Positions 62,035 through 64,000 of a DNA stretch of 64,000 nt are shown piece after piece. The notes beneath the pieces are model-generated. The model saw only the letters and a program-made list of their open reading frames with translations, was not told where the DNA came from and made no database searches. Each line of letters starts with the position of its first letter. Within the stretch, counting starts at the first letter, position 1. The stretch covers positions 14,804,302-14,868,301 of the forward strand of contig OZ234497.1 of assembly GCA_965153455.1 (NCBI GenBank), written 5' to 3'. The stretch is from Sphagnum compactum. Lineage: Eukaryota; Bryophyta; Sphagnopsida; Sphagnales. The position numbers were made by a program, and so were the translations under genes.

Positions 62035-62350
62035 CTCTCTCCGGCTCACGACTTATGTGACGACCGATCTGCGCCTACAACAGTACCAACCGATCTCTTC
62101 TGTTACGTCTAGAAACAACCCCCCCACACCTTAACCCTAATCCTGGAGACTGGGTTCTCCCCCACCAGCCCAGCTCTTGATCCTCTCTCCCCCGCTCTCT
62201 ACGAACAAATCACGAGCAACCCAACACCGTCTCTCGCACCATTCTCACACCACAATCGTTCACAATCCTTTCAGCTCTGGTTTTCTTCAGCCCCTCTGAG
62301 ACACACTGCACACATGCACCCTCTCTCTATCTCTCTCTCTCTCTCTCTCA
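62035..62350 (-). promoter_or_regulatory. Upstream region of the HINT-like gene
   Basis: Pyrimidine-rich on the plus strand. It contains TTAACCCTAA (62,131-62,140), a partial telo-box of the sort found in promoters of plant housekeeping genes, about 100 bp from the ATG. A CT run lies at 62,321-62,349, about 290 bp from the ATG. These suit promoter and leader, but the transcription start is not identified. Confidence 0.5.
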
Positions 62351-64000
62351 CACAGAACATTTGTCTGTGAATAGAAAGCTGCTGGATGTAGGGGTTTAGG
62401 TGGGTTGTACCCGAGGGTTGTCGTTCGGGGTATCAATGTGGCAGGGCATGTTAGGATATCGATCTGGGGAGGGGGTATGTAAAAGATTTGAAAATAATCT
62501 GAATCTTCCAACTTGAAATCTGTAATAGTGATTGCCACAGACTCTCTATTAGAAGAAGGATTATGCTCTCAAACTTTATCAATGTACTCTATAATGAATC
62601 TAAACAGAATGTTCTTGCCTCGGTGGGCAAGGCCAACAAACAGAAAGGAACATTTAGTGTAGGGTAACACTACACTGAAGACGAGGAGGGCATTACTGAA
62701 AGCAGAGGCTGCATAATATGTGATGGTCGAGAGCTGCTTGCTGGCCTGATTCAATACTGCCTTCATGTGAGAGCATTTACCCACATCAAGATGCTGCAAA
62801 AATTTCCTCTTTTTTTCTACAGGAAAGATTGGTAAAAAATCGGATTAACCTGCTCCAAGAACATAAGAACTTGTTCAGAAGAAAGAAGATCTTGGCATCA
62901 AATGGAAGAACCCACTTCAAGAATGAAATAACTAGTGTTGGGTGATTGCCCATTTGGAGGGTTAGAACTATGGATTTTAGTTTGTAAGAAATCGAATTCA
63001 AATCCAGTCTAACTTCTAGAACCAAAACTGGAACTTATATTTTTGAAGAACTGCATTCAGAACCAGATTCTCAATTCCATTTATGTGTGAAACCTGAATT
63101 GAAACTGAGATTTTCTTTTTTATTAAATTAGACAAAAACACTAGAATCAGGGGCTAATCAAATGTTAATTAATAAGTAATTACAAGTATTAATCTAAGTT
63201 AGCCAAAACCAAATTGGAACCAGGTCTGATTTAGACCTGAACTGGAATCCCTCTTTTAGGCGACAAGAAATTGCTCTTGAATTTTCCCTTCAAACAAATC
63301 CTACAAGACTGCACCCAAAATGGCCATTACATATTTGTGCAAAATACAATTGGCTAATTTAATTATTAATGGTTGGGTAGCCTTGTGTGGATGTGATTCA
63401 CATTGCCAAATGACTACCATTATTTTAGCATACAGAATTTTTTTGTTGCATACCCATAAAGAGTCAGGAATTCAACCCAAGTTCCAAGAAAACTGCATGA
63501 GTGCACCTGGAGCCCAAGTCTTATTATAAACATCTCATAGTCTAAGTTACTCAGAGCAAGGACAATCGTAGCAGAATGGGATCACAGGTTTCAAACATTT
63601 GACATTAAAAGCATTAGATTTATAATCAAGCATTCATCATTTTGAAGGCTTGCACCTCACATCTGTGAAAATGACTCCTAGAAAAGAGGAGGGATATTAC
63701 ACATACTCCTGAAGAGTGGCAGGGATCTTATACCTACATATAAGCATAAGACCCCTTTCTCCCCCCCCCCAACTATTAAGGAGTAGGAACCCTCCCCCTT
63801 CCTATACCTTATGGTCTACATATGTTCAGGTTCATGATAACCTTCGCCTCATGCTTTTGAATGGGTACCTACCATGGGAAGGGGACACTCCTAAAATGTG
63901 GAGCTGGACAGAAAAATTTGCAAAACTTGAACACTACCAATTTTCAGTGCAAGAATTTTGAACTACATGGAATTTAAGAAACTGGATGCAAGGTTGAACC
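62351..64000. other. Intergenic DNA at the right edge
   Basis: Apart from repeat B (62,968-63,250) nothing is recognised. The frame at 63,716-63,961 has no domain and begins in a poor context. A C run lies near 63,761-63,770. Confidence 0.45.
62968..63250 (+). repeat. Dispersed repeat B, copy 2
   Basis: Same-orientation relative of 38,125-38,420, sharing TTTGTAAGAA..CGAATT and several GAACC/GGTTC-rich blocks in the same order. Diverged, class unknown. Confidence 0.45.

Noticed and set aside
61792-62134. Plus-strand frames opposite the HINT-like gene
   Set aside because: Shadow frames of a GC-rich coding exon; the minus strand carries the full HIT motif.
63716-63961. Possible partial gene at the right edge
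   Set aside because: Opens with a non-ATG start, crosses a C run, and shows no recognisable motif or splice signals.
1-64000. CRISPR arrays, bacterial operons, tRNA and rRNA genes
   Set aside because: No regular direct repeats with unique spacers, no ribosome-binding-site-driven gene clusters, and no cloverleaf or rRNA sequence recognised by eye; the window is eukaryotic.

Overview
The window looks like nuclear DNA of a land plant with a large, repeat-rich genome. Evidence: two multi-exon genes with GT..AG introns, an R2R3-MYB factor of a plant-specific group, a Ty3/gypsy LTR retrotransposon, TTTAGGG-type telomere motifs, and many microsatellites. Nothing bacterial is visible. I cannot fix the lineage; a fern or other seed-free plant, or a gymnosperm, fits the loose layout and strong decay, but that is inference.

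Positions 1-33,000 are AT-rich and carry no intact host gene that I can support. They hold a decayed LINE (minus, about 1,480-2,680), a dispersed repeat present twice (3.3 kb and 31.3 kb), a copia-like primer-site remnant (4.87 kb), a degenerate tandem array (7.7-8.2 kb), a MITE fragment (12.3 kb), and a complete but dead 12.05-kb Ty3/gypsy element (18,169-30,218). That element has both LTRs, primer-binding site, polypurine tract, gag, protease, RT, RNase H and integrase. It also has a long extra sense-strand reading region between integrase and 3' LTR with a Gln-rich middle and coiled-coil end.

Positions 33,000-47,800 are intergenic: a CT-bearing minisatellite (34.4 kb), a hairpin (35.2 kb), an inverted telomere-motif pair (42.2 kb), a fragment resembling the C-terminal Cys/His and endonuclease region of non-LTR elements (43 kb, minus), a foldback MITE (45.1-45.3 kb) and another minisatellite (45.4-45.9 kb).

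Positions 47,800-62,050 hold three well-supported host genes: an R2R3-MYB gene (plus, 3 coding exons, 803 aa, MYB61/50/55/86-like), a DnaJ/Hsp40 gene with DnaJ-X domain (minus, 10 coding exons, 354 aa), and an intronless HINT1-like histidine-triad gene (minus, 137 aa). MYB and DnaJ are convergent; HINT and DnaJ are in tandem. Between HINT and DnaJ lies a degenerate repeat array whose minus strand reads as related roughly 18-residue peptides. CT/GA microsatellites lie about 0.3 kb upstream of the start codons of both minus-strand genes. The three genes have no obvious shared pathway.
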